Shown here piece after piece: positions 10,205 through 18,183 of a stretch of 64,000 nucleotides of DNA. Made by a program: the position numbers and the translations under genes. Below the pieces are notes generated by a model that saw nothing but the letters and a program-made list of their open reading frames with translations, did not search any database and had not been told where the DNA came from. Location: the NCBI RefSeq assembly GCF_000420625.1, contig NZ_ATVH01000011.1:186001-250000 (forward strand). Reading direction: 5' to 3'. This DNA is from Fodinicurvata sediminis DSM 21159. GTDB taxonomy: Bacteria; Pseudomonadota; Alphaproteobacteria; Kiloniellales; DSM-21159. The stretch's first letter is position 1. Each line of letters starts with the position of its first letter.

Positions 10205-10842
10205 TCTTCAACAAACAGTTCGAACCTGGACAGGACAGCCTGAATCATCTGATCGGAGACCTGCTCAAGTGATTGAGAGCCGTCAAGAACGATGAAGCGC
10301 GCCGGATCCTGCTGAGCTCTCTCCAGGAATCCATGGCGCACCCGCTCGTGAAACGCCCGCTCCAGGCTTTCGAAACGGGTTTCCCGATCCTGACGGCTGT
10401 GGGCCCGCCTGAGGCCATCTTCGATCGGGAGATCGATCAGAATCGTCAAATCCGGCCGGAATGCTCCCAGCGTAAATGCATGTAGTTGGTCCAGACTGTC
10501 CAGGGGCAGCCCGTGACCGTACCCCTGGTAGGCATAAGTGGAATCAAGGAAACGGTCGCAGATGACCCAGGTTCCCTCTTCCATGGCTGGCCAGACAGTC
10601 TTGGTTAAGTGATCCCTTCGCGCCGCCAGGACCAGAAGAGCTTCACTGGTGGCATCCCAGCGTCCGGCCAGGCCTTCAACAAGCAGTCGCCTGATTTCCT
10701 CGGCTCCTGCACTGCCGCCAGGCTCGCGTGTGCACTTGACGGCCAATCCCAGGCTGTCGAGCTTCTGGCTGAGTGCCTGGATCTGTGTTGACTTGCCTGC
10801 ACCCTCGCCGCCTTCAATCGATATGAACCGCCCCTGCTCCAT
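10201..10842 (-). CDS. tmk: Thymidylate kinase
   Basis: Tmk phosphorylates dTMP to dTDP in dTTP synthesis. It is 213 residues long, the standard size. The P-loop GGEGAGKST is at residues 10-18, the DR(F/Y) motif appears as CDRFLDSTYAYQG, and the LID region has RRAHSRQDRETRFE, an E. coli-type arrangement. It begins 6 bp after the D,D-carboxypeptidase gene and overlaps holB by four bases, so the cluster is almost certainly cotranscribed. Confidence 0.97.
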   Translation of the reverse strand: MEQGRFISIEGGEGAGKSTQIQALSQKLDSLGLAVKCTREPGGSAGAEEIRRLLVEGLAGRWDATSEALLVLAARRDHLTKTVWPAMEEGTWVICDRFLDSTYAYQGYGHGLPLDSLDQLHAFTLGAFRPDLTILIDLPIEDGLRRAHSRQDRETRFESLERAFHERVRHGFLERAQQDPARFIVLDGSQSLEQVSDQMIQAVLSRFELFVEE

Positions 10843-10848
10843 AAAATT

Positions 10849-11991
10849 CTACGGATTTCCAAGGACAAGATATTTCCCCGCGGCAAAGAGGCGCCCAAAC
10901 AAGCCGGCCTTGTCCACATCCTTTGCGGCAAGCAGCGGTATTTCCTGTTCCGGCATGCCCGGTGCGGACAATATCAGGGTTCCAATCATCTGGCCCTTTT
11001 CTATCGGCGCAGGCACAGGGCCTTCATATACGATGCGGGCCTCCAGTTCATCTCGGGCCGCATGCGGCAAGGTTACAACGAGTTCGTCTTCGGCAACCAG
11101 GGGGACCGTCGCCTCGGCACCCAGCCATACAGCGGCCTCATCGATAGGCTCGTCCTTCTCCGCCAGATTGAAGTTTTCGAACTCGCGAAATCCCCAGGAC
11201 AGCAAGCGGCTGGCCTCTTCGGCGCGCTGGTTCACACTGTCCAGGCCAGTCACCACCATGATCAGACGGCGACCATCCTGTACAGCCGAAGCCGTCAGGC
11301 CGTAGCCGGCTTCTTCTGTGTGTCCTGTTTTCAGCCCATCCGCACCGATATTCCTGTAAAGCAACGGATTACGGTTTCCCTGACGGATGTCGTTCCAAGT
11401 GAACTCCGTTTCCGAATAGATTTCATAGTACTGGGGATATTCCTCGATGATGTGGCTTGCAAGAGTGGCCAAGTCACGTGCTGACATGCGATGATCAGGA
11501 TGGGGCCACCCGGTTGCATTGGCAAAAGTGCTGTTCTGCAGTCCTATTTCCCGGCCCACTTCGGTCATTTCACGCGCGAAAGCCTCCTCGCTGCCTGAAA
11601 TGCCTTCGGCGAGAACGATACAGGCGTCATTCCCGGATTGGACGATAACGCCGCGCAGCAAGTCCCGGACCGCGACCTCTTCGCCCACTTCGACGAACAT
11701 CTTGGAGCCACCTTTCCGCCAGGCCTTTTCACTGACGGGCAGTGTGTCATTCATGGAAAGGCGTCCCTCCTCCAGTCGACCAAAGACCATGTAAGCCGTC
11801 ATGATCTTGCTCATGGACGCTGGTGGCATCGCCTTGTCAGCCTGCTTTTCGAAAAGGACGCTGCCGGTTTCATGATCCAGGAGAATGGCCTCACGTGCTT
11901 CCGTTTCAAACGCCTTTGCCAAGGGCGCAATGACGAATGAAAGCAGAAAGAGTCCGGATATGAGAGCGGTATACCGAGGCAAGGCTGGCAT
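10849..11991 (-). CDS. dacC: D-alanyl-D-alanine carboxypeptidase (PBP5/6 class)
   Basis: This is a periplasmic low-molecular-weight penicillin-binding protein that trims the terminal D-Ala of peptidoglycan stem peptides. It has 380 residues, with a signal peptide cleaved after about residue 27 (APLAKA). All three active-site motifs are present: SMSK at 59-62, SGN at 119-121 and KTG at 221-223, followed by a C-terminal beta-rich PBP5-C domain. ATG at 11991 has AGAGGA eight bases upstream and is preferred over the TTG one codon earlier. The gene lies between rlpA and tmk. The symbol is by analogy; dacA would be equally fair. Confidence 0.94.
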   Translation of the reverse strand: MPALPRYTALISGLFLLSFVIAPLAKAFETEAREAILLDHETGSVLFEKQADKAMPPASMSKIMTAYMVFGRLEEGRLSMNDTLPVSEKAWRKGGSKMFVEVGEEVAVRDLLRGVIVQSGNDACIVLAEGISGSEEAFAREMTEVGREIGLQNSTFANATGWPHPDHRMSARDLATLASHIIEEYPQYYEIYSETEFTWNDIRQGNRNPLLYRNIGADGLKTGHTEEAGYGLTASAVQDGRRLIMVVTGLDSVNQRAEEASRLLSWGFREFENFNLAEKDEPIDEAAVWLGAEATVPLVAEDELVVTLPHAARDELEARIVYEGPVPAPIEKGQMIGTLILSAPGMPEQEIPLLAAKDVDKAGLFGRLFAAGKYLVLGNP

Positions 11992-12063
11992 CAATTATTC
12001 CTCTTTGGCTTCTGTTCCCATCGGAACGGAAAGCCTACTCACAAAAACAGTCTGAAATGTGAC

Positions 12064-13002
12064 CTACTGAACAACGACGTGGGATTGCTTGTAACCATTG
12101 GAAATCAGGTTCTCCAAAAGGCCGTCCGCATCCCCCACCGAAGCGACAGGTCCAATCTGCACGCGATAGAAATCACGGCCATCGACTGAAACGGGCGCTA
12201 TACGCACGTCCCCGTGGGTCGACAAACGATCTGCCAGGCGTGTGGCGTTGGTGTACTCGGTGAATGAACCTGCCTGAATGTAAAGATCGCTGGAGCTGAC
12301 AGATTCCTGGGAAACGATTCCATCCGGCTCGGGCGCTTCCTCCTGGTTTGAAGACGAGGAAAGACGCTCAGTGCTGACACGCGACACCGGAGCAGCCGCC
12401 ACCTGCTGTTTGGTTGGCTGAAGATCCTCAGGCCTATAAACAGCCTGCTGGACAACGGGCTCAGGTGCCTTCTTCCCCTGTGCTGCTGCGGCGAGTTGAC
12501 GACTTTCATTTTCCAGAACGGTGATGCGAACCTTTGCTGTTCCCTGTTTTTCAAAGCCCAGGAGCTGGGCGCCGCGTTTTGATATGTCGATGATGCGATT
12601 ATTGGCAAATGGGCCGCGGTCGTTGATTCGCAGCTTGAGGGAGCGCCCGTTCTCAAGGTTGGTCACCCGTACCATACTGGGAAGCGGCAGGGTCGGGTGC
12701 GCAGCCGTAAGTGAATTCTGGTCATACTGCTCGCCATTAGCTGTGGCCTTGCCATGAAACCCGGGACCGTACCAGGAGGCAATCCCGGTCTCGTTGTATT
12801 CGTAGTCCACCGTCGGGTGATACCAGACACCACTGATCTGATAAGGCTGACCAACCTTGTATGATCCGATTTGCCCGGAACCACCACCGTCTCGAACAGA
12901 TTTGGCGGTGTGTGCAGCCATCTGGACTTCGGAGCACCCTGCCGCAATCAGCCCGACGGTGCCCAGAACCAGAAAAGCAAGAGGCAAGCGTTTGTATGAC
13001 AT
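12064..13002 (-). CDS. rlpA: RlpA-family septal lytic transglycosylase (lipoprotein)
   Basis: This outer-membrane lipoprotein acts on peptidoglycan. The 312-residue protein has a lipoprotein signal ending GLIAAGC (Cys23). A double-psi beta-barrel follows at about 70-160 (TGIASWYGPGFHGKATANGE, then RVTNLENGRSLKLRINDRGPF). After a Pro/Gln/Ser-rich linker comes a C-terminal SPOR domain (about 235-312) that binds denuded glycan strands at the septum. ATG at 13002 is supported by GGGGGA upstream; a GTG seven codons earlier is less likely. It lies between mltB and the carboxypeptidase gene, making a cell-wall group. Confidence 0.95.
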   Translation of the reverse strand: MSYKRLPLAFLVLGTVGLIAAGCSEVQMAAHTAKSVRDGGGSGQIGSYKVGQPYQISGVWYHPTVDYEYNETGIASWYGPGFHGKATANGEQYDQNSLTAAHPTLPLPSMVRVTNLENGRSLKLRINDRGPFANNRIIDISKRGAQLLGFEKQGTAKVRITVLENESRQLAAAAQGKKAPEPVVQQAVYRPEDLQPTKQQVAAAPVSRVSTERLSSSSNQEEAPEPDGIVSQESVSSSDLYIQAGSFTEYTNATRLADRLSTHGDVRIAPVSVDGRDFYRVQIGPVASVGDADGLLENLISNGYKQSHVVVQ

Positions 13003-13080
13003 CCTCGAAATCCCCCGATTCACCTCTCAGTGGAGGCAGAGTAAGTACATTCTTGCATAGAATACACCAAACCGATCACT

Positions 13081-14373
13081 TCATTCCTCAGAGCGGATTT
13101 GCCGCAATAGCTTCCTGCTGGGAAAGGCATCTGCGGGTATGTCACGGCTTTTCTGGTATTCCCGAATTGCATTGCGGGTCATGGGCCCGACCTTGCCATC
13201 CGCAGGCCCAGCATTGAAGCCAAGCCGTCCAAGCCGAGACTGTATTTCTTCCACCTGATCAACGCTCAGGCGCACATCCTCCTGGGGGGCAGATACAGTC
13301 AGGTCTGGCCCACCAACCAGCTTGTCTGCCAGGTAGCCCACGGCAACAGCATATAGGATGGAGCGGTTCCATTGAAGGATACGCGTATAATTGTGATAGA
13401 CGAGAAAGGCTGGGCCATCGCTTCCCGCCGGCAGAATCACGGCAGCCTCACGATTATCGACCGGCAAGGTTGCCCCATCGGCTCCGCGTAGCCCAATAGC
13501 TTTCCATTCGTCGATCGTCTTTAGTGTTTCGGGCATGGTTTCTATGGAAACCAGAGACCAGTCGAAATCTGCTGGAAGACGAACCTCCTGCCCCCAGGTT
13601 TCGTCACCACGCCAACCTATGGAGCTCAGGAAGTTGGCGGCCGAAGCGAAAACATCCGGCATGCTGCCCCAGATGTCCCGTCGACTGTCGCCATCCGCAT
13701 CCGTAGCGTAGGCTGTATAGGTGGAAGGCATGAATTGCAGGTGCCCCATGGCTCCGGCCCAGGATCCTTCCATGCGCTCGGGGCTGATGTCCCCGGAATC
13801 CAGAATTTTCAAGGCATGCATGAGTTCTTCGCGGAAGAACGCACTGCGACGCTCGTCATAAGCAAGGGTTGCCAGGGCGGAAATGACCGGAAAATTGCCG
13901 AATGTCCCGCCATAGTTGGTTTCCAGGCCCCAGAATGCCACCAGGAAACGTGGCTGTACGCCATAGCGTTGCTCGACTCTCTGTAACAGTGGGCGGTGTT
14001 GCTGCAGGAGTTCGCGTCCTTGTTCGATACGTCGGTCATTCACGGCATTGGACATGTATCGCCAGAAACTCAGAGTGAACTCCGGCTGGCTGCGGTCAAG
14101 CTCTATCACTCTGTCCAATGGACGGACACGCTCGAAAGCCCGATCAAAGGTGTTCGGGGAAATGCCCTCATCCAACGCCTGGTCGCGCAGTTCGGCGACC
14201 CACTCCTTGAATGAGGGATCCATAGCGGTTGCGAGTGACGACGTACTTGTTGACGTTGCCGCTGTCTGGCCCCGTGACTGTTCATCAACGGCAGACGCAC
14301 TGCAGCCTCCCCCAACCATGGCAAGGAAGGAAAACAAAATAAGTGGTCGCAACTGCGGAACAAGATTGATCAT
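13081..14373 (-). CDS. mltB: Membrane-bound lytic murein transglycosylase B
   Basis: This cleaves glycan strands with 1,6-anhydro product formation. The 430-residue protein has a lipoprotein signal (VGGGC, Cys24), the MltB/SLT_2 catalytic domain with the putative catalytic Glu151 in FWGLETNYG, the conserved GSWAGAMGHLQFMPSTY segment, and a C-terminal PG_binding_1 domain (about 365-425, with RLGRLGFNAGPADGKVGPMT). It is the first gene of the minus-strand run and lies divergent from the histidine kinase, with a 147-bp shared promoter region (14374-14520). Confidence 0.96.
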   Translation of the reverse strand: MINLVPQLRPLILFSFLAMVGGGCSASAVDEQSRGQTAATSTSTSSLATAMDPSFKEWVAELRDQALDEGISPNTFDRAFERVRPLDRVIELDRSQPEFTLSFWRYMSNAVNDRRIEQGRELLQQHRPLLQRVEQRYGVQPRFLVAFWGLETNYGGTFGNFPVISALATLAYDERRSAFFREELMHALKILDSGDISPERMEGSWAGAMGHLQFMPSTYTAYATDADGDSRRDIWGSMPDVFASAANFLSSIGWRGDETWGQEVRLPADFDWSLVSIETMPETLKTIDEWKAIGLRGADGATLPVDNREAAVILPAGSDGPAFLVYHNYTRILQWNRSILYAVAVGYLADKLVGGPDLTVSAPQEDVRLSVDQVEEIQSRLGRLGFNAGPADGKVGPMTRNAIREYQKSRDIPADAFPSRKLLRQIRSEE

Positions 14374-14520
14374 GGAACCCCTGCCTGAATGAACTGCCCC
14401 TTCTTAGTGCCATGAAAGCTGGATTCCTGGCAACGCTGCATTCGCTGAAACTGCGGTATTCTCAGTGATAAACCTTGATTTAGGTAAGGATTGATAAGTT
14501 TTTTGCGTTAAAGTCTGGGC

Positions 14521-16293
14521 ATGATCGTTTCGCACAACCGCAAGCGGGGGCTACTGTGGCTCTCCGCCTTTTCACTTTTTATCCTCGGCACGGCCTTGTC
14601 CTTCTTCATTGGGGGCCGGGTTGAAGAAGCCGTTGAACAACAGTGGAAATCCAGGGCGGATAGAGAAGCTTCTCGGCTTGTGGCACTGGTGGATCAGACC
14701 CTGATACAAGCGGAAAGCTTTCTCATAGCCACCTCTTCACTGTTCAATGCTTCAGATGACGTTACGATTGCAGAGTTCGCGAGGCTTGAGCACAGCTTGA
14801 ACCGTGGCGAATTGGCGTATGGCTTTGATAATCTTGCCTTTGCCGAGATCGTCACTTTGGGGGCGCGGCGTGAACTGGAAGAGAAACTGGGTTTCGAGCT
14901 TATTTCCTTCCTGAATCCAGCCAAAGGCGCCCCGCGCAAACGACAGCATGCCGTTATCACTATGACGACGGGCATTCCCAGCATCTTTCTGCGTGGTACC
15001 GATCTGGCCAGCGAGGAGCATGTGCGCAGTGCCATCTATCAGGCATTGAGCGGAAAAGGCGAAGCCGTGATGAGCCGCATTTTTCGCCATAGCGAGCGCT
15101 GGTGGAGCATCATGACTCTACCTGTTCAGAACGGAGGCGCGGAGGGCGTTCTGGTTGGCCTGCTGGATATCTCGAACCTGTTCGATAACCTCAAGAATGC
15201 AGCACCGGAAGGGCTGGATTTCAGGCTGGAGCAGCGGGGCAATGCACAGGGAACATCCGTTCAAAACAATCTGCTCGAGGGGCCGGAGGCGCCACCTCAG
15301 GATACAATCGCAACTTTCGATTACGGGTTGGTTCATGGGCAAGCCAGTTTGCGCTTTCGCTGGGATATGCTGCCCGAATTCGAAAAACAGGTACGCGAAG
15401 AACTCGGTTGGGTTATTTCTGCTACAGGATCCCTGCTCAGCCTTCTTATCTCTCTCTTGATCGGCGTACTTCTACAGCAGAATGCCCTGATCCGGGCACG
15501 CGTGGCTGAGCGGACTACAGAACTGGCGCAGGCCAGGGATGTGGCTGAGCGCGCCAACCGCAGCAAGACGGAATTCCTTGCGACCATGAGCCATGAACTG
15601 CGTACACCGCTGAACGCCATTATCGGTTTTTCCGAGTTGCTGCGTAACGAAACGTTCGGAGCTCTGGGCAATGCGCGCTATCGGGAATATGCGGCGGACA
15701 TAAATGACAGCGGCCAGCATCTGCTGGCCTTGATCAATGATGTCCTGGATGTGGCGAAAGCTGAATCAGGAAAGATTGAGCTTGATCATGCACCGGTAGA
15801 TCTCGAACGCCTGATACGGGCTGTGGTGCGATTGATGTCGGACCGAGCACAAAGTGGCGGCGTTGATCTAACTGTTCAGATTGAGGATTCATTGCCCCTG
15901 ATCGATGGTGACGTGCTGCGTCTGCGTCAGGTCATCCTGAACCTGCTGTCCAACGCGATCAAATTTACCGAGGCCGAAGGGCGGGTCGAAGTTGGCGCCT
16001 ATCGGCAGGCTAACGGAGATCTTTGTCTCTATGTTCAGGATACGGGAGTTGGTATGGAACCGGCGGAGGTCGAAGATGCCCTCGCCCCCTTTACCCAGCT
16101 GGACAGTTCACTGAGCCGCAAATTTGAAGGCACAGGTCTTGGCTTGCCCCTGGCGCAGAAGCTCGTCGAGCTGCATGATGGTGAACTGAAGATCGATACG
16201 ACCCCGGGCAAAGGGACCATTGTAAGCATCTTACTGCCCAACTCTCGTATCATGCAGTTTGCCGACGAAGCCGCAGCAAAACGTACAGGATAG
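14521..16293 (+). CDS. CHASE-type hybrid-less sensor histidine kinase
   Basis: This is an inner-membrane sensor kinase of 590 residues. An N-terminal membrane segment (about 11-31) and a second at about 297-316 bracket a periplasmic region of about 260 residues that looks like a CHASE domain (FARLEHSLNRGELAYGFDNLAF and IFRHSERWWSIMTLPV parts). A short coiled coil leads to HisKA with His358 in SHELRTPLN, then HATPase_c with N-, G1- and G2-boxes (LLSNAIKF, DTGVGM, GTGLGLPLAQ). The dimerisation domain resembles DivJ/PleC-type kinases. There is no receiver domain and no response regulator gene beside it, so its partner is unknown. Confidence 0.92.
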   Translation: MIVSHNRKRGLLWLSAFSLFILGTALSFFIGGRVEEAVEQQWKSRADREASRLVALVDQTLIQAESFLIATSSLFNASDDVTIAEFARLEHSLNRGELAYGFDNLAFAEIVTLGARRELEEKLGFELISFLNPAKGAPRKRQHAVITMTTGIPSIFLRGTDLASEEHVRSAIYQALSGKGEAVMSRIFRHSERWWSIMTLPVQNGGAEGVLVGLLDISNLFDNLKNAAPEGLDFRLEQRGNAQGTSVQNNLLEGPEAPPQDTIATFDYGLVHGQASLRFRWDMLPEFEKQVREELGWVISATGSLLSLLISLLIGVLLQQNALIRARVAERTTELAQARDVAERANRSKTEFLATMSHELRTPLNAIIGFSELLRNETFGALGNARYREYAADINDSGQHLLALINDVLDVAKAESGKIELDHAPVDLERLIRAVVRLMSDRAQSGGVDLTVQIEDSLPLIDGDVLRLRQVILNLLSNAIKFTEAEGRVEVGAYRQANGDLCLYVQDTGVGMEPAEVEDALAPFTQLDSSLSRKFEGTGLGLPLAQKLVELHDGELKIDTTPGKGTIVSILLPNSRIMQFADEAAAKRTG

Positions 16294-16305
16294 GAAACAT
16301 CTTTC

Positions 16306-16340
16306 CTCACCGTTCGATACTCTTGTCGAACTGGGGTGAG
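16306..16340 (+). terminator. Imperfect hairpin after the histidine kinase gene
   Basis: CTCACCGTTCGA (16306-16317) pairs with TCGAACtggGGTGAG (16326-16340), leaving a three-base bulge and an eight-base loop. There is no T-tract, so factor-independent termination is doubtful. It could also help separate the kinase mRNA from the tRNA just downstream. Confidence 0.4.
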
Positions 16341-16360
16341 CTGCTTAGAAAGGTGGTGCC

Positions 16361-16450
16361 GGAGGGGTGGCAGAGTGGTCGATTGCACCGGTCTTGAAAA
16401 CCGGCAGGGGTGAACGCCCCTCGTGGGTTCGAATCCCACCCCCTCCGCCA
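16361..16450 (+). tRNA. serT: tRNA-Ser (anticodon UGA)
   Basis: The 90-nt gene has acceptor GGAGGGG pairing with CCCCTCC, a G discriminator and an encoded CCA. The anticodon arm at 16388-16404 has loop CTTGAAA with TGA at 16395-16397. A long class II variable arm (GGGGTGAACGCCCC type) and the TTCGAAT T-loop are present. The UGA anticodon reads UCA/UCG/UCU codons. It lies right before a region of accessory character. Confidence 0.98.
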
Positions 16451-16469
16451 CTTGCCTGAGGTCCGTTCT

Positions 16470-16569
16470 GGACAGATGGTTTACATTTGATACCCGAGAC
16501 ATGGGTTACACATATTCGCCGAGGCATTCTGGGCACTCCCAAGTCACCTGATGCGTAAACCATGTGATC
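16470..16569. repeat. Short inverted-repeat pair, possible IS scar
   Basis: ATGGTTTAC (16476-16484) and its exact complement GTAAACCAT (16555-16563) form an inverted pair. Extended to 15 bases the two arms match at 12. Just inside the left arm a related direct copy (GACATGGGTTACA at 16498-16510) repeats the GACA.ATGGTTTACA theme (16471-16485). This pattern resembles the repeated subterminal ends of IS481-type elements. No transposase remains in the 70 bases between the arms. The rest of 16451-16616 holds nothing else I recognise. Confidence 0.4.
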
Positions 16570-16616
16570 AGAATAGACTGTCAGCTATCTGCCGATAAGC
16601 TCAGGGGCCCTTCGGA

Positions 16617-17672
16617 ATGGTTGATATTGCCCTGATAGGGCTTGGCACGGCCCTGCCCCAGCACCGGCTGTTGCAATCCGACGCCTTCACTCTGGCGCGC
16701 GACATTTTTGAAAACCGATTCCCAGACTTCGATCGTTTTTCACCGGTGTTTGCCAATGCGGGGATTGATAGCCGGCCGATCGCGATGCCGCTCGACTGGT
16801 ATCTTGAATCGCATGGGTGGGATGAGCGGAATGCAGCCTACGTCAATGTTGCAAGCCAGCTTTTCGCTCAGGCTGCCAGCAACGCCTTGGCAGCCGCGGA
16901 CATCACGGCTGCTGATGTTGATGCCATCATAACGGTGAGTTCGACAGGGATATCCACTCCGACACTGGAAGCACAGGTTGCTGTCGAACTCGGATTCAGG
17001 CCAGACGTCCTTCGAATACCCGTTTTCGGACTGGGGTGTGCAGGAGGCCTCAGCGGTTTGTCGCTAGGCGTTCAATTGGCTCGTGCCAATCCTGGTGGAT
17101 GCATTCTGGTCGTTGCCGTAGAACTCTGCACACTGTCATTTCGCAAGGACACACTGACCAAGGCAAACATTGTTGCCACAGCCCTTTTCTCAGATGGCGC
17201 GGCCGCTGCAGTGCTCACTGAAGCGCGGCCGGATGACCGGCACATCGTGGGGTCAGGGTGTCATTACACATGGCCTGAGACGCTTCATATCATGGGCTGG
17301 GACGTCACTAGCGAAGGACTTGAAGTTGTGTTTGATCGCGACATTCCGTCGTTCGTACGGAATCAATTTTCCTACGTTTTGCATAACTCCCTGGATCGAT
17401 TGTCTTTGACACGCCAGGACATTGCTCGCTTCGGCTTCCACCCTGGTGGGATGAAAGTGCTGAAGGCACTGGAGGCTGCGCTTAGCATCGAGCCGGGTTC
17501 GCTTGATCTTGAGCGCGACGTACTTCGCGACCATGGAAACATGTCCGCGCCGACTGTCTTGTTCGTCCTCGATCGCTTGTTGGCAAAACCTTCGAGTGCC
17601 GGCCTCAACCTGATGTCAGCACTGGGGCCTGGATTCAGCGCTGTTACCGTCCCCGTCACCGTCCGGTCCTGA
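16617..17672 (+). CDS. Type III polyketide synthase (BpsA-like)
   Basis: This chalcone/stilbene-synthase-family condensing enzyme (351 residues) extends acyl-CoA starters with malonyl-CoA without a carrier protein. The Cys-His-Asn triad is intact: Cys141 in FGLGCAGG, His275 in FGFHPGG and Asn308 in HGNMSAP. VSSTGISTPTLEAQ before the cysteine and the GxGPGF-like SALGPGF near the end are typical. Downstream are an ICMT-family methyltransferase (7 bp) and an MFS exporter. In Bacillus, BpsA with the ICMT-like BpsB makes methylated alkylpyrones, so a similar long-chain pyrone or resorcinol ether is a reasonable guess; the product itself is not knowable here. Confidence 0.9.
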   Translation: MVDIALIGLGTALPQHRLLQSDAFTLARDIFENRFPDFDRFSPVFANAGIDSRPIAMPLDWYLESHGWDERNAAYVNVASQLFAQAASNALAAADITAADVDAIITVSSTGISTPTLEAQVAVELGFRPDVLRIPVFGLGCAGGLSGLSLGVQLARANPGGCILVVAVELCTLSFRKDTLTKANIVATALFSDGAAAAVLTEARPDDRHIVGSGCHYTWPETLHIMGWDVTSEGLEVVFDRDIPSFVRNQFSYVLHNSLDRLSLTRQDIARFGFHPGGMKVLKALEAALSIEPGSLDLERDVLRDHGNMSAPTVLFVLDRLLAKPSSAGLNLMSALGPGFSAVTVPVTVRS

Positions 17673-17679
17673 GAGGCCG

Positions 17680-18183
17680 ATGATGACTTTCGCCACAGTC
17701 GTTCTGGCTGCTGTCACACTACAGCGCCTCGCTGAACTTGCACTTGCTAACCGTAATACAGCCTGCCTGCTCGCACGTGGTGGCATCGAGAAGTCGCCCG
17801 GTCATTACCCGGCAATCGTTATCCTGCATGCGGCATGGCTGTCGGCGTTGTGGATCATGGCTGCCAGTGCGCCCGTCAATCTGGTATGGCTGGCTGTGTT
17901 TGGTGTGCTGCAAGGGTTGCGGGTGTGGGTCATCTCGACACTTGGAGAACGCTGGACAACTCGGATTATCGTTGTGCCGGGCGAGGCGCGGGTGCGTCGC
18001 GGCCCCTATCGCTTTGTCAACCATCCCAATTACTTGATTGTGATAGCCGAGGTGATCGCGCTGCCGATGGCGCTCGGCCACCCCTTGATCGCAATTGCCT
18101 TTACCGTACTTAATGCGGCAGTGCTTTGGGTTCGCATTCGCGCCGAGACGCTGGCGTTGGCCGAAGCGGAAATGCACCGATGA
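17680..18183 (+). CDS. ICMT-family methyltransferase (BpsB-like)
   Basis: This is an integral-membrane S-adenosylmethionine methyltransferase of 167 residues. The conserved C-terminal ICMT motif is clear: RRGPYRFVNHPNYLIVIAE at about 107-125, where the Arg/Tyr and His-Pro-Asn residues bind SAM. Four or five hydrophobic segments are visible. Bacterial homologues next to type III synthases O-methylate the polyketide product, and the context here (7 bp after the synthase, overlapping the exporter) fits that role better than prenyl-cysteine methylation, which bacteria lack. Adjacent ATGs at 17680 and 17683 are both possible starts. Confidence 0.85.
   Translation: MMTFATVVLAAVTLQRLAELALANRNTACLLARGGIEKSPGHYPAIVILHAAWLSALWIMAASAPVNLVWLAVFGVLQGLRVWVISTLGERWTTRIIVVPGEARVRRGPYRFVNHPNYLIVIAEVIALPMALGHPLIAIAFTVLNAAVLWVRIRAETLALAEAEMHR

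Noticed and set aside
16035-16563. Minus-strand frames across tRNA-Ser with GFEPTRG- and RTHEGRS-like peptides
   Set aside because: These peptides are the familiar artefacts of translating tRNA-Ser antisense; the tRNA explains the sequence and the kinase C-terminus explains the rest.
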